From Mucilaginibacter aurantiaciroseus (lineage in GTDB: Bacteria > Bacteroidota > Bacteroidia > Sphingobacteriales > Sphingobacteriaceae), in assembly GCF_024055595.1 (NCBI RefSeq), contig NZ_JAMXOF010000003.1:434001-498000 (forward strand): 64,000 nt of DNA, given 5' to 3'. The notes under the pieces were generated by a model. The model was given only the letters and a program-made list of their open reading frames with translations. It did no database searches and was not told the origin of the DNA. The position numbers and the translations under genes are program-made. Each line of letters begins with the position of its first letter. The first letter of the stretch is position 1. Below are positions 44,145 through 53,142 of the stretch, in pieces.

Positions 44145-44780
44145 AAATATATTGACCACCCCATGCCTTACATACTTATAATCTACTCTTGCCTCCTGAC
44201 AAGGTTTCATAGCTTGGGAGGGTTGCCTTTCTTCTATTAATTGTTTGGGCGACTCGTCCATACATACAACCGGAAATCCCTCATCATAAGGCTTTTTGTA
44301 TACATCTAATAACCGTTTCATGTTGGCTGCAAATTCACCGTTTTTTTCAGGTGATATAACCCTGCCGTTTACTTTCCAAGGCTTAAGTTCGTTTTTTTAA
44401 GTACGCTTCTTACCGTCACATGCGAAATGCTTTCTACGTATTCCAACTCAACCATTTTATCAGCAAGTAACCTTAATGACCATTTAGCAAACCCTTTAGG
44501 AGGCTCACTACAACATAAAGTTACCAGTTTCGTTTCTACATCGCTATCTGATTTTGTTTCATACACACACGGTTGCTGGGACGACGATCTAAAACACCTG
44601 CAACCCCATCTTTAACAAACTTTTTCTTCACCCGGTCTATCGTACCCATTCCTACTTTCAGAACTTTGCTGATCTGTTCATTGGTTGTTTTCTCCGCATA
44701 TTCCCCTTCATCACAATTCAGAAGCATATAGGCTGTCCGGAATGTTTGAGAACTATGAGAGACTTTGTTGATTATTGAGT
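44145..44780 (-). mobile_element. Degenerate IS630-family transposase
   Basis: Read on the minus strand, three pieces follow in order. An N-terminal helix-turn-helix (LLNCDEGEYAEKT ... VGMGTIDRVKKKFVKDG) lies at 44727-44536. A middle piece (TLCCSEPPKGFAKWSLRLLADKMVELEYVESISHVTVRSVLKK) lies at 44566-44369. The start of the DDE domain (MKRLLDVYKKPYDEGFPVVCMDES with the first catalytic Asp) lies at 44321-44145. At least two frameshifts separate them, one in a T7 run near 44392-44398. The last third of the DDE domain is missing; peptide precursor 2 takes its place. Terminal inverted repeats were not found. Confidence 0.75.
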
Positions 44781-44930
44781 ATAACTCTTCAACCTCCTCT
44801 TTTTGTAAGGTTTATCGTATAGCGTATCATCTGTAATTTGTTTTACAACTATACATTCTTATACGTCATATTATATTTAGCTTAACACTAGTTAAATAAA
44901 AAACACTATTGTTAGCGTTGTTATTAGCCC

Positions 44931-45788
44931 TCAGTTTACAATTATTTCAAATGTTTTTCGTGCCAGTTTACCATTTGTATTTAGGCCTTCAGTAATAATG
45001 TTGTAGGTGCCTGCTTTATCTGCAGTGTAAAAAGACACCTCGGCATTACCCCTTTCATTGGTTATTACGTTTGGCTGCCAGTAAATGGTCGATCTGAGAT
45101 CTGCTTTATTCTTGTTGTCATCTGCATCATAAACAGGAGCATAAAATTCACGTTGGGTACTGTAGCCCGATAAGGTAATTCTGTCGAGGTAAGATTTTGG
45201 TTCTGCCAACCTATGTGAAGGGCCTTTTTTTGTAGTAACTAAAATAACCCCCCAGTAACCCTGGCTCCCATAAAGTGCCGTATTTGAACCGGATGTTAAA
45301 ATTTCTACGCCCTCGACATCTGATGGCGGGAGTGTGTCAAGCAGATCCAAATTAATTTGTGATCCGTCTAATAAGATCACCATAGGCTCGACTTCAGCAT
45401 TGCTTAAACTTATCGTTCGGCCTATACGATAAATGCCACCTTGTTTAACTATTATACCGGGCAAACCATAAAACGCTTGCAAAATAGTGGTATAGGGCGT
45501 AAACCTATCTGCTTTTAAAACAAAATCAGCCTGGCCGGAGCCTAATTTTGAAGAACCTTTTACTGTATTATTAGCCTCGTTACGTGAAATACGTGAGTCT
45601 TTAACATTTACTTGCTGCAACATAATTGTTTTGCCGGGGATGTTATAAAACTGATCAAATCTTTTTTGGGTGTTTTGCAAATAAGCAATAAAATCAGCTG
45701 TATTTAGTCCCTCCCGTAATAGTTTAAAATTAGCAGATGGTTTAGTCTGTTTATCCAGTTGTATTTTAACATTGTTTTTGTTGTTAGC
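44931..45788 (-). pseudogene. TonB-plug domain fragment, 3' part of a frameshifted gene
   Basis: The frame is open from 45788 (NANNKNNVKIQLDKQTK) to 44931, with only a TTG (45680) as possible start. It contains a TonB-dependent-receptor plug-like domain: PYTTILQAFYGLPGIIV ... VILLDGSQINLDLLDTLPPSDVEGVEIL, GSNTALYGSQGYWGVILVTTKKG, then an Ig-like end (NAEVSFYTADKAGTYNI). The preceding gene stops 4 bp inside this frame at a run of six A. With five A the two would form one protein of about 900 residues of the MG2/carboxypeptidase-regulatory/plug type. Confidence 0.72.
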
Positions 45789-47643
45789 ATTTTTTGGCCC
45801 TTACTACAAATGTTACATCATTGTTAAAGTCGAGATCATCAAATACAAAATGTCCGTTTGCATCAGCAATGGTATCAATTACAACAGGCCCATTTTTCGT
45901 TTTTCCAAGTAAAACTACTTTACCGCCTGCTACTGGTTTATTACTTGTAGTAGATACCTTACCGGTAACGGTTAAGGTTTTTTGCGGTTGATACTTAAGT
46001 GTATTAAACTTATTCTCTTTAACATCTATCCAGCTAAAGCGCCGCCATCCCTGGGTTAGTAATAACAAATCAAGATATTTAGTTCGGTATTTATTAATCT
46101 CGTTAAAATAATAATTAGGCTGTTCTATATATCCCTTAAGGTCTGATGTTAGAAGCAAATCAGCTAATATTCCGTTTCCGTCATCGTTGGTTTCTTTAAC
46201 CCCTTCTTCATCCGTTACAGCAACAGAAAAACTACCCTGTACTATGTCCTTTTCAGCAAGGGTATTTATTGTCAATTTAACTTTCTCATGTTTGTTATAT
46301 GCGGGTTTGTCGCTGGTTATATTTAGTTTTAGTTGGTCGTTTCGGTTAATAAATATAAGCCGCTCCGCTAACGGGGTACCGGTTGAAGAAAATAATGTAA
46401 ACTGCGTAATGCCGGTATTAAAGCGCGCCTCCGGTAGTTGGGTTACAATTACAGATTTGTCCATTTTTACTTTAGCGGCATATTTTACAACACCGTTTTG
46501 CTGCGCAATTATTCCCGCCTCCTGGCCATTAATTAAACCCGGGCTGGCTGTGATCCTGATAGTCACACTATCATTACCGATGTGGTTTACGGCAAGTAGA
46601 TAACCCTGGCTATCTGGTATGGGCAGGGCGTACCTGCTTTCTACACCCGAAGAATTATTAACCACCGCGGTGTATTTATTGCCGGTAACAGGCTGAAATG
46701 CAAACGAACCCATACCCGCATGCTCGGTAGCAAAATCGATAATGCGATTGTTGTTTTGATCAACAATGTAGCCTTTTGCGTTTACGCCATTACCACCAGG
46801 TTGGGTTACTTTAAAAGCTACCCTTGATCTAAGATCATTTACCAGCCTGCCGCCTTCCGGGAAAAACTGAAAGTCAATTTTTTCGGAATCGTCCGTTACG
46901 GCAAAATCACGTTTAACGTTGAGGATTTTGCTAACTGCTATTTCTGTTTGTAGATATAAGTCGCTCTTGGTGTACTCTTTTTTCACCGGGATAGAAATGG
47001 TTGTAATATCCGCGTCATTAGTTATCGCTTTGCCTGTGTAAATAACATTGTTTTTGTATAAAAGCTTGTACCTGATGGGTTTGTTTGTAACCGGGCTTTT
47101 ATCTGCCAGGTTATAATATTTAAGTTGTGTATTAAGTTTAGTAGGCTCTTTATAATTAAAATTAGCGGATGCAACTATGCTTGTGGCTGTACGTGCGTCG
47201 CCAATTAAAATAGTCTTACTAAAAATAAAATCCGGGTCAAAATTTTGCATCCAGCGCGTATATGCATTTATGTGATACGTACCCGTAGTTACAAGCGAAT
47301 CTGTTAGTTTAAAATCGCCCTTACCTAACCCATTCTCAATAGGTACAACCACTGTTTGATGCACTGAGTCCCTATCATCAAGCAAGTCGACATACAGCAC
47401 CTTACTTAAGGCAGATAATTCATGGGTTTCGGTATTAACTAAATATGCTTTAAACCAAATGTCATCGCCAATACTATAAAAGGGCTTGTCGAAGTGAATG
47501 TGTACCTTTTCTTGCGGATAATCTTCGCGCCATTTATTCAGGTTTGTAAGAAGGGCCGAAAGCCAGTCTCCGTCACAAAAAGCGCTTAAAGAAACAGCTA
47601 AAAAAGATGTAGCTGCGAATATTAATGCTTGTTTTATTTTCAT
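45784..47643 (-). CDS. Secreted MG2-type protein with carboxypeptidase-regulatory-like domain, 5' part
   Basis: 619 residues with a signal peptide (MKIKQALIFAATSFLAVSLSA). The alpha-2-macroglobulin MG2-like domain begins QEKVHIHFDKPFYSIGDDIWFKAYLV; several Ig-like repeats follow, and the end is a CarboxypepD_reg-like strand set (LTVTGKVSTTSNKPVAGGKVVLLG). It ends abruptly at VVRAKKC within a run of six A at about 45791-45796; removing one A restores the frame to the plug domain. Such proteins sit on the outer surface and may help peptide or protein uptake or folding. The frameshift may be real, programmed or an error. Confidence 0.75.
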   Translation of the reverse strand: MKIKQALIFAATSFLAVSLSAFCDGDWLSALLTNLNKWREDYPQEKVHIHFDKPFYSIGDDIWFKAYLVNTETHELSALSKVLYVDLLDDRDSVHQTVVVPIENGLGKGDFKLTDSLVTTGTYHINAYTRWMQNFDPDFIFSKTILIGDARTATSIVASANFNYKEPTKLNTQLKYYNLADKSPVTNKPIRYKLLYKNNVIYTGKAITNDADITTISIPVKKEYTKSDLYLQTEIAVSKILNVKRDFAVTDDSEKIDFQFFPEGGRLVNDLRSRVAFKVTQPGGNGVNAKGYIVDQNNNRIIDFATEHAGMGSFAFQPVTGNKYTAVVNNSSGVESRYALPIPDSQGYLLAVNHIGNDSVTIRITASPGLINGQEAGIIAQQNGVVKYAAKVKMDKSVIVTQLPEARFNTGITQFTLFSSTGTPLAERLIFINRNDQLKLNITSDKPAYNKHEKVKLTINTLAEKDIVQGSFSVAVTDEEGVKETNDDGNGILADLLLTSDLKGYIEQPNYYFNEINKYRTKYLDLLLLTQGWRRFSWIDVKENKFNTLKYQPQKTLTVTGKVSTTSNKPVAGGKVVLLGKTKNGPVVIDTIADANGHFVFDDLDFNNDVTFVVRAKKC

Positions 47644-47810
47644 AGAGGCAACGGTATGCCCTAAGATATAAAATCTTAACTACAGTTAAATTTTATTTAA
47701 TGAAGCTAATAACAAAAGTATCCATCCTAAAGTAACTAAAAAGTTATTTACGGTAAGTCATCAATATAATTGCCCGATATAGCTTATATTATTGAGTGTT
47801 ACCATGCGCC

Positions 47811-47842
47811 TTTGAGGATTGCCAATATACTTACTAACTTTG
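47811..47842 (+). promoter_or_regulatory. Bacteroidota-type promoter of rlmF
   Basis: TTTG at 47811-47814, then 20 bp, then TAACTTTG at 47835-47842, a clean match to the TTTG/TAnnTTTG -33/-7 pair. The ATG at 47852 lies 9 bp downstream. This decides against the upstream ATG at 47819, which lies within the promoter. Confidence 0.65.
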
Positions 47843-47851
47843 CAACCTATT

Positions 47852-48763
47852 ATGGCAGATAAACAAAACGCAGCATCCGAAGAAAAAACCATCCTTCACC
47901 CCCGCAATGCACACCGCAGCCGGTACGATTTTCAGGCTTTGATAAAGGCTTTGCCTGCCCTGCGCAATTTTGTTTCGCAAAACGACCACGACGAATTAAC
48001 AATAGATTTTACCGACCCGGAAGCGGTAAAAACGCTTAACCAGGCATTGCTTAAAAAACAATATGGTATTAATATATGGGATATTCCCGAAGGCTTCCTT
48101 TGCCCGCCCATCCCCGGCAGGGCCGATTACATTCATTACATAGCCGATGTACTTGCAGAAGTTAACAAAGGCGAAGTGCCAACCGGAAGTAGCATTAAAG
48201 TACTGGATATAGGCGTTGGTGCAAATTGTATTTACCCGCTAATTGGCCATAAAACATACGGCTGGAATTTTGTTGGCAGCGAGGCCGATTACATCGCCCT
48301 TGCATCGGCAAAAAAGATAGTGGAAGATAACGGATTGACCGGCGTTATCGACATCCGTAAACAAACCACCTATGCCAATATTTTTGACGGTGTGATAAAA
48401 CCCGGAGAAAAGTTTGACATTACTATGTGCAATCCGCCTTTCCATTCATCATCAAAAGAGGTGAAAGAAAAATCGACCCGAAAGTGGAAAAACCTTGGGC
48501 AGGACAAAGGCGCCGAGCTAAACTTTGGCGGCCGCAATAACGAGCTTTGGTATGAGGGCGGCGAACCCCGTTTCCTGAACAAGATGATCACCGAGAGTAA
48601 GCAGTACGCCAAATCATGCAAATGGTTCTCGTCCCTTATCTCTAAAAAAACCACGTTGGATGGCTGCTATAAATCCCTTGACTATTACAAAGCTGCTGAT
48701 GTAAAAACCATCAGCATGTCGCAAGGGCAAAAAACCAGCAGGATACTGGCCTGGCGTTTTTAA
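47852..48763 (+). CDS. rlmF: 23S rRNA adenine(1618)-N6-methyltransferase RlmF
   Basis: 303 residues from MADKQNAA. Family start LHPRNAHRSRYDFQALIKALPALRNFV, AdoMet-binding VLDIGVGANCIYPLIG, and the catalytic CNPPFHSS (NPPF, adenine N6). The end KTSRILAWRF is typical of the family. It methylates A1618 (E. coli numbering) in 23S rRNA. Single gene with its own promoter and no operon partners. Confidence 0.93.
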   Translation: MADKQNAASEEKTILHPRNAHRSRYDFQALIKALPALRNFVSQNDHDELTIDFTDPEAVKTLNQALLKKQYGINIWDIPEGFLCPPIPGRADYIHYIADVLAEVNKGEVPTGSSIKVLDIGVGANCIYPLIGHKTYGWNFVGSEADYIALASAKKIVEDNGLTGVIDIRKQTTYANIFDGVIKPGEKFDITMCNPPFHSSSKEVKEKSTRKWKNLGQDKGAELNFGGRNNELWYEGGEPRFLNKMITESKQYAKSCKWFSSLISKKTTLDGCYKSLDYYKAADVKTISMSQGQKTSRILAWRF

Positions 48764-48799
48764 CCATCTCTTAAATAAGTATATCATCGCGAGCAATAG

Positions 48800-48843
48800 C
48801 GTGGCAATCTCATAGGCATATCGGATATGCTGAGATTGCCACG
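48800..48843. repeat. Palindromic intergenic repeat
   Basis: CGTGGCAATCTCA (48800-48812) pairs with TGAGATTGCCACG (48831-48843), with an inner GCATAT/ATATGC. GCGAGCAATAGC precedes and AGCAATGACA follows, so the ends also resemble TCATTGCGAG-type dispersed repeats. A related copy is at 53764-53837. Also serves as a possible terminator between the convergent rlmF and dinB-like genes. Confidence 0.65.
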
Positions 48844-48878
48844 TCTTTTCACTTACAGCAATGACATGGGGTTTTTAA

Positions 48879-49391
48879 TTAAAATCTATCCCAAAATGCA
48901 GGTGGCTCAATACCCAGGGCGCGCAGGTAAACGTAGCCCTGGCCACGGTGATGGATCTCGTTATCTACCAGGTAAAGGATGGTGTTTATAATAGTGTTTG
49001 GGTATTGACCAAAGGCAGCCTCGGTTTGCTGGAAACGGTCGGCAGGGATCTGCGGCCACAATACTTCTATCTGTTCTGTCACTTCGTCCCAGGCTGCTAA
49101 AAATTCGGCTTTGGTAGTAATGTGGATGCTTTCGTTAAAATGATCCAACGCCGGGGTGGTTTCCCATTTGCCGGTTGCAACGCCGTTGATGCCAGCGCTT
49201 GCAAGGCCAAGCATCTCTCCGGCCAGTACATTATAGGTGCGCATGCCGCCAATGCTAAATTCGTATAAGTCTTTCTCCGGGAAGGTAGCTAAAACCTTGC
49301 GGCTTAAGGTACGGTGGTCCTGCCAGTGTTTTAAAAGTTCGGCCGATGTAATTACCGGGGTGCTTTTTGTTGTTGCTGTTGTGCTTGTCAT
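48879..49391 (-). CDS. DinB-family protein
   Basis: 170 residues from MTSTTATT (49391); the upstream Met at 49463 would add an unlikely hydrophobic tail. Four-helix DinB pattern: LLKHWQDHRTLSRKVLATFPEKDLYEFSIGGMRTYNVLAGEMLG, and the metal-binding TILYLVDNEIHHRGQGYVYLRALG with the HHRGQ motif. DinB-like proteins are putative metal-dependent thiol transferases; the substrate is unknown. Confidence 0.85.
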   Translation of the reverse strand: MTSTTATTKSTPVITSAELLKHWQDHRTLSRKVLATFPEKDLYEFSIGGMRTYNVLAGEMLGLASAGINGVATGKWETTPALDHFNESIHITTKAEFLAAWDEVTEQIEVLWPQIPADRFQQTEAAFGQYPNTIINTILYLVDNEIHHRGQGYVYLRALGIEPPAFWDRF

Positions 49392-49527
49392 GATATTTAG
49401 TTTTAATTTGTTTAACAAAGAAACAACGGGGAAATGACAGCAGTATGTCAGCAGGATTAACAAAAATCAAGTAAATTATATTTTGTTAAATACTGTCTTT
49501 AGGCACGTTCCTTGTTGCCATAACTAT

Positions 49528-49683
49528 ATGCAAATCAATTATTTCACATTAGGTGTAGTGTTATTGGTGCTATTAGCACTGGTGATATGGCTCGTGCTGC
49601 GTAACCGCAAGGACGAGCAGGACTTTGAAAAGGATGATATCGACCCTTCGCTTGTAGAGCCAAAAGAACCGGATAAAGAATAA
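49528..49683 (+). CDS. Small single-pass membrane protein
   Basis: 51 residues from MQINYFTLGVVLLVLLALVIWL: one N-terminal membrane helix followed by a strongly charged cytoplasmic tail (RNRKDEQDFEKDDIDPSLVEPKEPDKE). The longer frame back to 49483 has no support. Function unknown; similar tiny proteins are common in Bacteroidota. Confidence 0.6.
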   Translation: MQINYFTLGVVLLVLLALVIWLVLRNRKDEQDFEKDDIDPSLVEPKEPDKE

Positions 49684-49694
49684 TAATTATTTTC

Positions 49695-50349
49695 TTACTC
49701 CCTCTCCCTCGGAGAGGCATACGCCGCCTTATCCTTACTATATTTATTCCTATCCTCCACAGGTGACACGCCGGTTATCTTTTTAAATATCACCCTGAAG
49801 GCTTTGATGTCGGTATAGCCCACGTTGTACATTACCTCGTTCAGGTTCTCGCGGATGGTTTCCAGGCTCATTTTGGCGGCTTCGATACGTACACGTTTCA
49901 TTTACTCTACAACGGTATTTGATGTGACCTTTTTTAAAGCGTCGTTCCAAATGGCGGCGGCTTAGGGCCAGTATAGATGCCAGGCTATCTACCGTTATCT
50001 TTTCCCGGTAATTATGCTCTATAAAATGCTGCGCATTTTTAATCACATCGTCCTCATGGTCTTTTTGCCCGTAGAAGATAATAAACAGCGGCTGGCTGTT
50101 GCGTTCGATATCAATCTCGAAGATCTTAGACAATTAATAGCCATATCCCTGCCCGCAAATTTCTCTATTAGGTAAAGCAGCAGGTTTAATGATGAGGTCG
50201 GTTTTAGACACTTCATCAAAGGCAAGTTCGGGTTTAATAGTGAACAACCATTTTGTTAGCTCCGCTTCTTTACTTAAACCTATCAGCTGTATCTTAAACA
50301 GCGGCGCCCTCCTCATCCGGTCGAGCGTTTGGTTTACCATCGAGAACAT
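49695..50349 (-). pseudogene. GlxA-family AraC-type transcriptional regulator, decayed
   Basis: Three pieces in three frames. 50349-50134 holds a DJ-1/PfpI-like fragment (PLFKIQLIGLSKEAEL). 50133-49903 holds the end of that domain and the first helix-turn-helix (HFIEHNYREKITVDSLASILALSRRHLERRFKK). 49901-49695 holds the second (RVRIEAAKMSLETIRENLNEVMYNVGYTDIKAFRVIFKKITG). The start codon region and most of the DJ-1 core are missing. Intact relatives are about 320-330 residues. Confidence 0.75.
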
Positions 50350-50535
50350 CTTACAGGTAGACTGATGTTGCTAAACCTGGTTTCGCCTTGCGGTATAAGT
50401 ATTGATATGTGTTACATAATTTCAAAGTTAGGTGGTATTACTGTCGCAATCAACCCCTTACATTGTCGTTATTACACCCTTGTAAATATACAAAAGCCCC
50501 GCACCTTTGTATTGTATCAACTAATTAACTTTATA

Positions 50536-50700
50536 ATGATCGAGATCTTTTAGACAAATGTGCGGCAAAAACGGATCTCGAAGATGCTTTAAAAATCCCT
50601 TTTGGAGCAGTTCCCCGCCAGCAAAATAAATTTCGATCTGGACGATTGCGATAAGATACTTAGGGTGGAGGAAAGAGATTTTGCCCGCATCGCATCATAG
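50536..50700 (+). pseudogene. Remnant of a small HMA-like protein gene
   Basis: One frame from the ATG at 50536 reads MIEIF-stop-TNVRQKRISKML-stop-KSLLEQFPASKINFDLDDCDKILRVEERDFARIAS-stop. The unbroken end is a recognisable small ferredoxin-like (heavy-metal-associated-like) fold seen beside AraC/VOC genes in this group. Two internal stops show decay. Confidence 0.55.
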
Positions 50701-50830
50701 CACTGCTTAAATTAAAGGGTCATTATTGCGAGGTGCTTACATACCTTAAATTATAAACCTATTAAAAATTAAAACCCTTTCAAAGATTAGCGCTTACATC
50801 AATTTTAAAAACAACCAGTATGCCCAAGCC

Positions 50831-51163
50831 ATGACCTTTTATCAAAGCGTATTAGGCGGCGAATTAAATCTGATGCCGGTAAAAGATTCGCCCATGAAAG
50901 ATAATTTCCCTGCAAAGGCACAGGGCGGAGTTTTACACGCCGACCTTCCCGGCAGCAATTTTAACCTGCTGGGTGCCGATATGCCGAACCCAAATATAGA
51001 GGCGGTTGTAGGGCTGGTATCGTTAACCATTACCTGCGCTACCAAAGCAGAGGTTAACGAAAAGTTTGCAAAACTGGCCGGGGGTGGCAAAGATGTACAC
51101 GAGGTTATGACCTTTTTTGCCGGTACCATGGGTAACGTAATTGACAAGTATAGCGTTGGCTGA
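50831..51163 (+). CDS. VOC-family (glyoxalase/PhnB-like) protein, start codon uncertain
   Basis: The frame is open from 50750 and reads IKTLSKISAYINFKNNQYAQAMTFYQSVLGGELNLMPV. Relatives start about 20 residues before the first ATG (50831), at a position that is ATT (50768) here. So the gene either starts at a non-ATG codon or has lost its start. The rest (GGVLHADLPGSNFNLLGAD ... ATKAEVNEKFAKLAGGGKDVHE) is a normal VOC fold of the PhnB type. Given the decayed genes just upstream it may be inactive. Confidence 0.65.
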   Translation: MTFYQSVLGGELNLMPVKDSPMKDNFPAKAQGGVLHADLPGSNFNLLGADMPNPNIEAVVGLVSLTITCATKAEVNEKFAKLAGGGKDVHEVMTFFAGTMGNVIDKYSVG

Positions 51164-51206
51164 GGCGTATTTACCGATGAATAATAAGCAATAGAATTTA
51201 ACTATC

Positions 51207-51587
51207 ATGAAAGCAAAAACTATAAGAATAATCTATTGGATGTTAACGGCGTTATTTGTGTTGGCGATGCTGCCCGACGGCGCGGCAGGGATGTTGCGCG
51301 AAAAAACAGGGCAGGAAGTTATGCGCCATCTGGGTTATCCAATTTACATCATGGTAATAACGGGCGCCTTTAAAATCGCAGGGGCAATAGCCATCGCCCA
51401 AAACAAATACAAAGTAGTTAAAGAATGGGCTTTTGCAGGCTTCTTTATCAATTTTATTGGTGCATTTGCTTCACGGGCCTTTGTTGGCGATGGCATCGGT
51501 CTGCTAGTGCCGCCTTTGATAATGATGGGGGTAATGTTTAACTTGCACTACTTCTGGAAACGTTACCAAGCCATTAACAACCTATAA
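51207..51587 (+). CDS. DoxX-like membrane protein
   Basis: 126 residues, four membrane helices (IIYWMLTALFVLAML, IYIMVITGAFKIAGAIAIA, WAFAGFFINFIGAFA, LLVPPLIMMGVMFNL). Pattern of the DoxX-like family. It starts 43 bp after the VOC gene and ends 2 bp before the SRPBCC gene, so these are co-transcribed. No enzyme activity can be assigned. Confidence 0.8.
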   Translation: MKAKTIRIIYWMLTALFVLAMLPDGAAGMLREKTGQEVMRHLGYPIYIMVITGAFKIAGAIAIAQNKYKVVKEWAFAGFFINFIGAFASRAFVGDGIGLLVPPLIMMGVMFNLHYFWKRYQAINNL

Positions 51588-51589
51588 TC

Positions 51590-52135
51590 ATGAACGATAC
51601 GGTAATGACCATCATTGGGATCTTCGCGGTGATAATTGCAGTAGTGCTGTTACTCGCAGCAATTGCACCTAAAGGCTACAATATCCAACGCAGTATTATC
51701 ATCAATAAACCACGACAACTTGTGTTCGATTACGTAAAATACCTGCGAAATATGGACAACTACAGCAAATGGGTAATGATGGACCCTAACAAGCGAATGA
51801 CTTACATCGGTACTGATGGCACCGAAGGGTATAGCGCCGCCTGGGATAGCGACATAAAACAGGCAGGTAAAGGCAACCAAACAAAGGAGGCAATTGTGGA
51901 TGGTGAACGTATAGACATCCGCGTGGTGTTTATAAAACCATTTTCCGGAGTGGCCGGTACTTATATTGCTACGCAGGAAGTTACTGCCGATACTACAACC
52001 GTAAAATGGGCTTTCACCAGCAAAATACCTTTCCCCGTGAATGCGATGCTGTTGTTCATCAACATGGAGAAGATGTTGGGCAACGATATGGAAGAGAGCC
52101 TTAACAACCTGAAACGGGTTTTAGAAAAATACTAG
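51590..52135 (+). CDS. SRPBCC-family (polyketide cyclase-like) membrane-anchored protein
   Basis: 181 residues with an N-terminal membrane helix (TIIGIFAVIIAVVLLLAAIAP) and an SRPBCC fold: YNIQRSIIINKPRQLVFDYVKYLRNMDNYSKWV ... TTTVKWAFTSKIPFPVNAMLLFINMEKMLGNDMEESLNNLK. Such proteins bind hydrophobic ligands; the ligand is unknown. Confidence 0.82.
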   Translation: MNDTVMTIIGIFAVIIAVVLLLAAIAPKGYNIQRSIIINKPRQLVFDYVKYLRNMDNYSKWVMMDPNKRMTYIGTDGTEGYSAAWDSDIKQAGKGNQTKEAIVDGERIDIRVVFIKPFSGVAGTYIATQEVTADTTTVKWAFTSKIPFPVNAMLLFINMEKMLGNDMEESLNNLKRVLEKY

Positions 52136-52162
52136 AAACTTTTAAACCTAAACCTAAATAGT

Positions 52163-52540
52163 ATGAAAATTGCGCTGATCATTATCCGTACACTAATGGG
52201 GCTTTTCCTTTTGTTTGCCTCGGTAAGCTATTTCTTTAACCTCATGAAAGTACCTGCAGTAATGCCAGAGCCGGTACTAATCTATAACAAAGGTATTGCT
52301 GTGGCGCATATTTTAACAATTGTAAAAAGTATCGAGCTGATATGTGGATTGCTATTGGTTATGGGCCGTTTTGCAACGCTTGCAACAGTAGTTATATTCC
52401 CTATCACCATAAATATTATTTTGTTCCATGCTTATGCAGATCCTGCGAATATAGGCGGTGGCATACTACTATTAGCTTTAAACTTATTTATGGCCTATTA
52501 CTATCGTAAAAACTACGTATCCCTATTCTCGGTTAAGTAA
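52163..52540 (+). CDS. DoxX-family membrane protein
   Basis: 125 residues with four hydrophobic helices (IIRTLMGLFLLFASVSYFFNLM ... IELICGLLLVMGRFATLATVVIFPITINIILFHAY). DoxX-type, 27 bp after the SRPBCC gene. Second DoxX-like gene of the small operon. Confidence 0.82.
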   Translation: MKIALIIIRTLMGLFLLFASVSYFFNLMKVPAVMPEPVLIYNKGIAVAHILTIVKSIELICGLLLVMGRFATLATVVIFPITINIILFHAYADPANIGGGILLLALNLFMAYYYRKNYVSLFSVK

Positions 52541-52625
52541 TCTGAAATGGTAACCACAAATACTTTCACAGAGGGCACAGGGATTTATTCTTTGTGCCTT
52601 TTATGTTTAAGTGATAAATTAGCAC

Positions 52626-53060
52626 ATGCAAAAACTGGCTTTTATTCTGTTATTTTTCTCGTTTATCGCCTCTGATCATACAAAGCAAAAACTTGTTGGT
52701 GATAAGATCCCCGCCATGTTTAAAGGCAATTTTGTAGATGACTACGGCATCCGTTACACCGTTAACGACTCCCTGTTTATGCAGTTGCCACGCACAAAAT
52801 ACCATATCATTAAATGGAATGTTAAAGACCAGTACATTGTTGCCCGTAACGACGACCAAAACCCTGGCGAGGGCGGCCTGTACACCCGCATAGATTACAT
52901 GCAGTTTAGCAATATGGACCCGTGGATGTGGGGCTTTTGCCTCAGTGTTTACAACGCTAAAACTGACCGTATTGCCGAAGTAACAGCCAAGGCCGACAGG
53001 CAAAACCCCATGAAAGGCTGCAACGGGTTCCCTTTTTCGAGGATGAAGAGAAAGGAATAG
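52626..53060 (+). CDS. Exported hypothetical protein
   Basis: 144 residues with a short signal-like N-terminus (MQKLAFILLFFSFIASD). A beta-rich body (GNFVDDYGIRYTVNDSLFMQLPRTKYHIIKWN, then WMWGFCLSVYNAKT) with two Cys. Not recognised; periplasmic or surface location is likely. Confidence 0.65.
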   Translation: MQKLAFILLFFSFIASDHTKQKLVGDKIPAMFKGNFVDDYGIRYTVNDSLFMQLPRTKYHIIKWNVKDQYIVARNDDQNPGEGGLYTRIDYMQFSNMDPWMWGFCLSVYNAKTDRIAEVTAKADRQNPMKGCNGFPFSRMKRKE

Positions 53061-53142
53061 TAGTTACCCTGTGTAATCTAATTGTGGAAATTTTAAGGTT
53101 ATTTCCGGCAGCTCAAATTGATCAAAATCCTAACTTTATCCC

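Noticed and set aside
44369..44727. Two separate small regulators
   Set aside because: They are consecutive frameshifted pieces of one IS630-type transposase.
47819..47851. An upstream start for rlmF
   Set aside because: This segment contains the -7 promoter box and reads as hydrophobic filler not found in the family.
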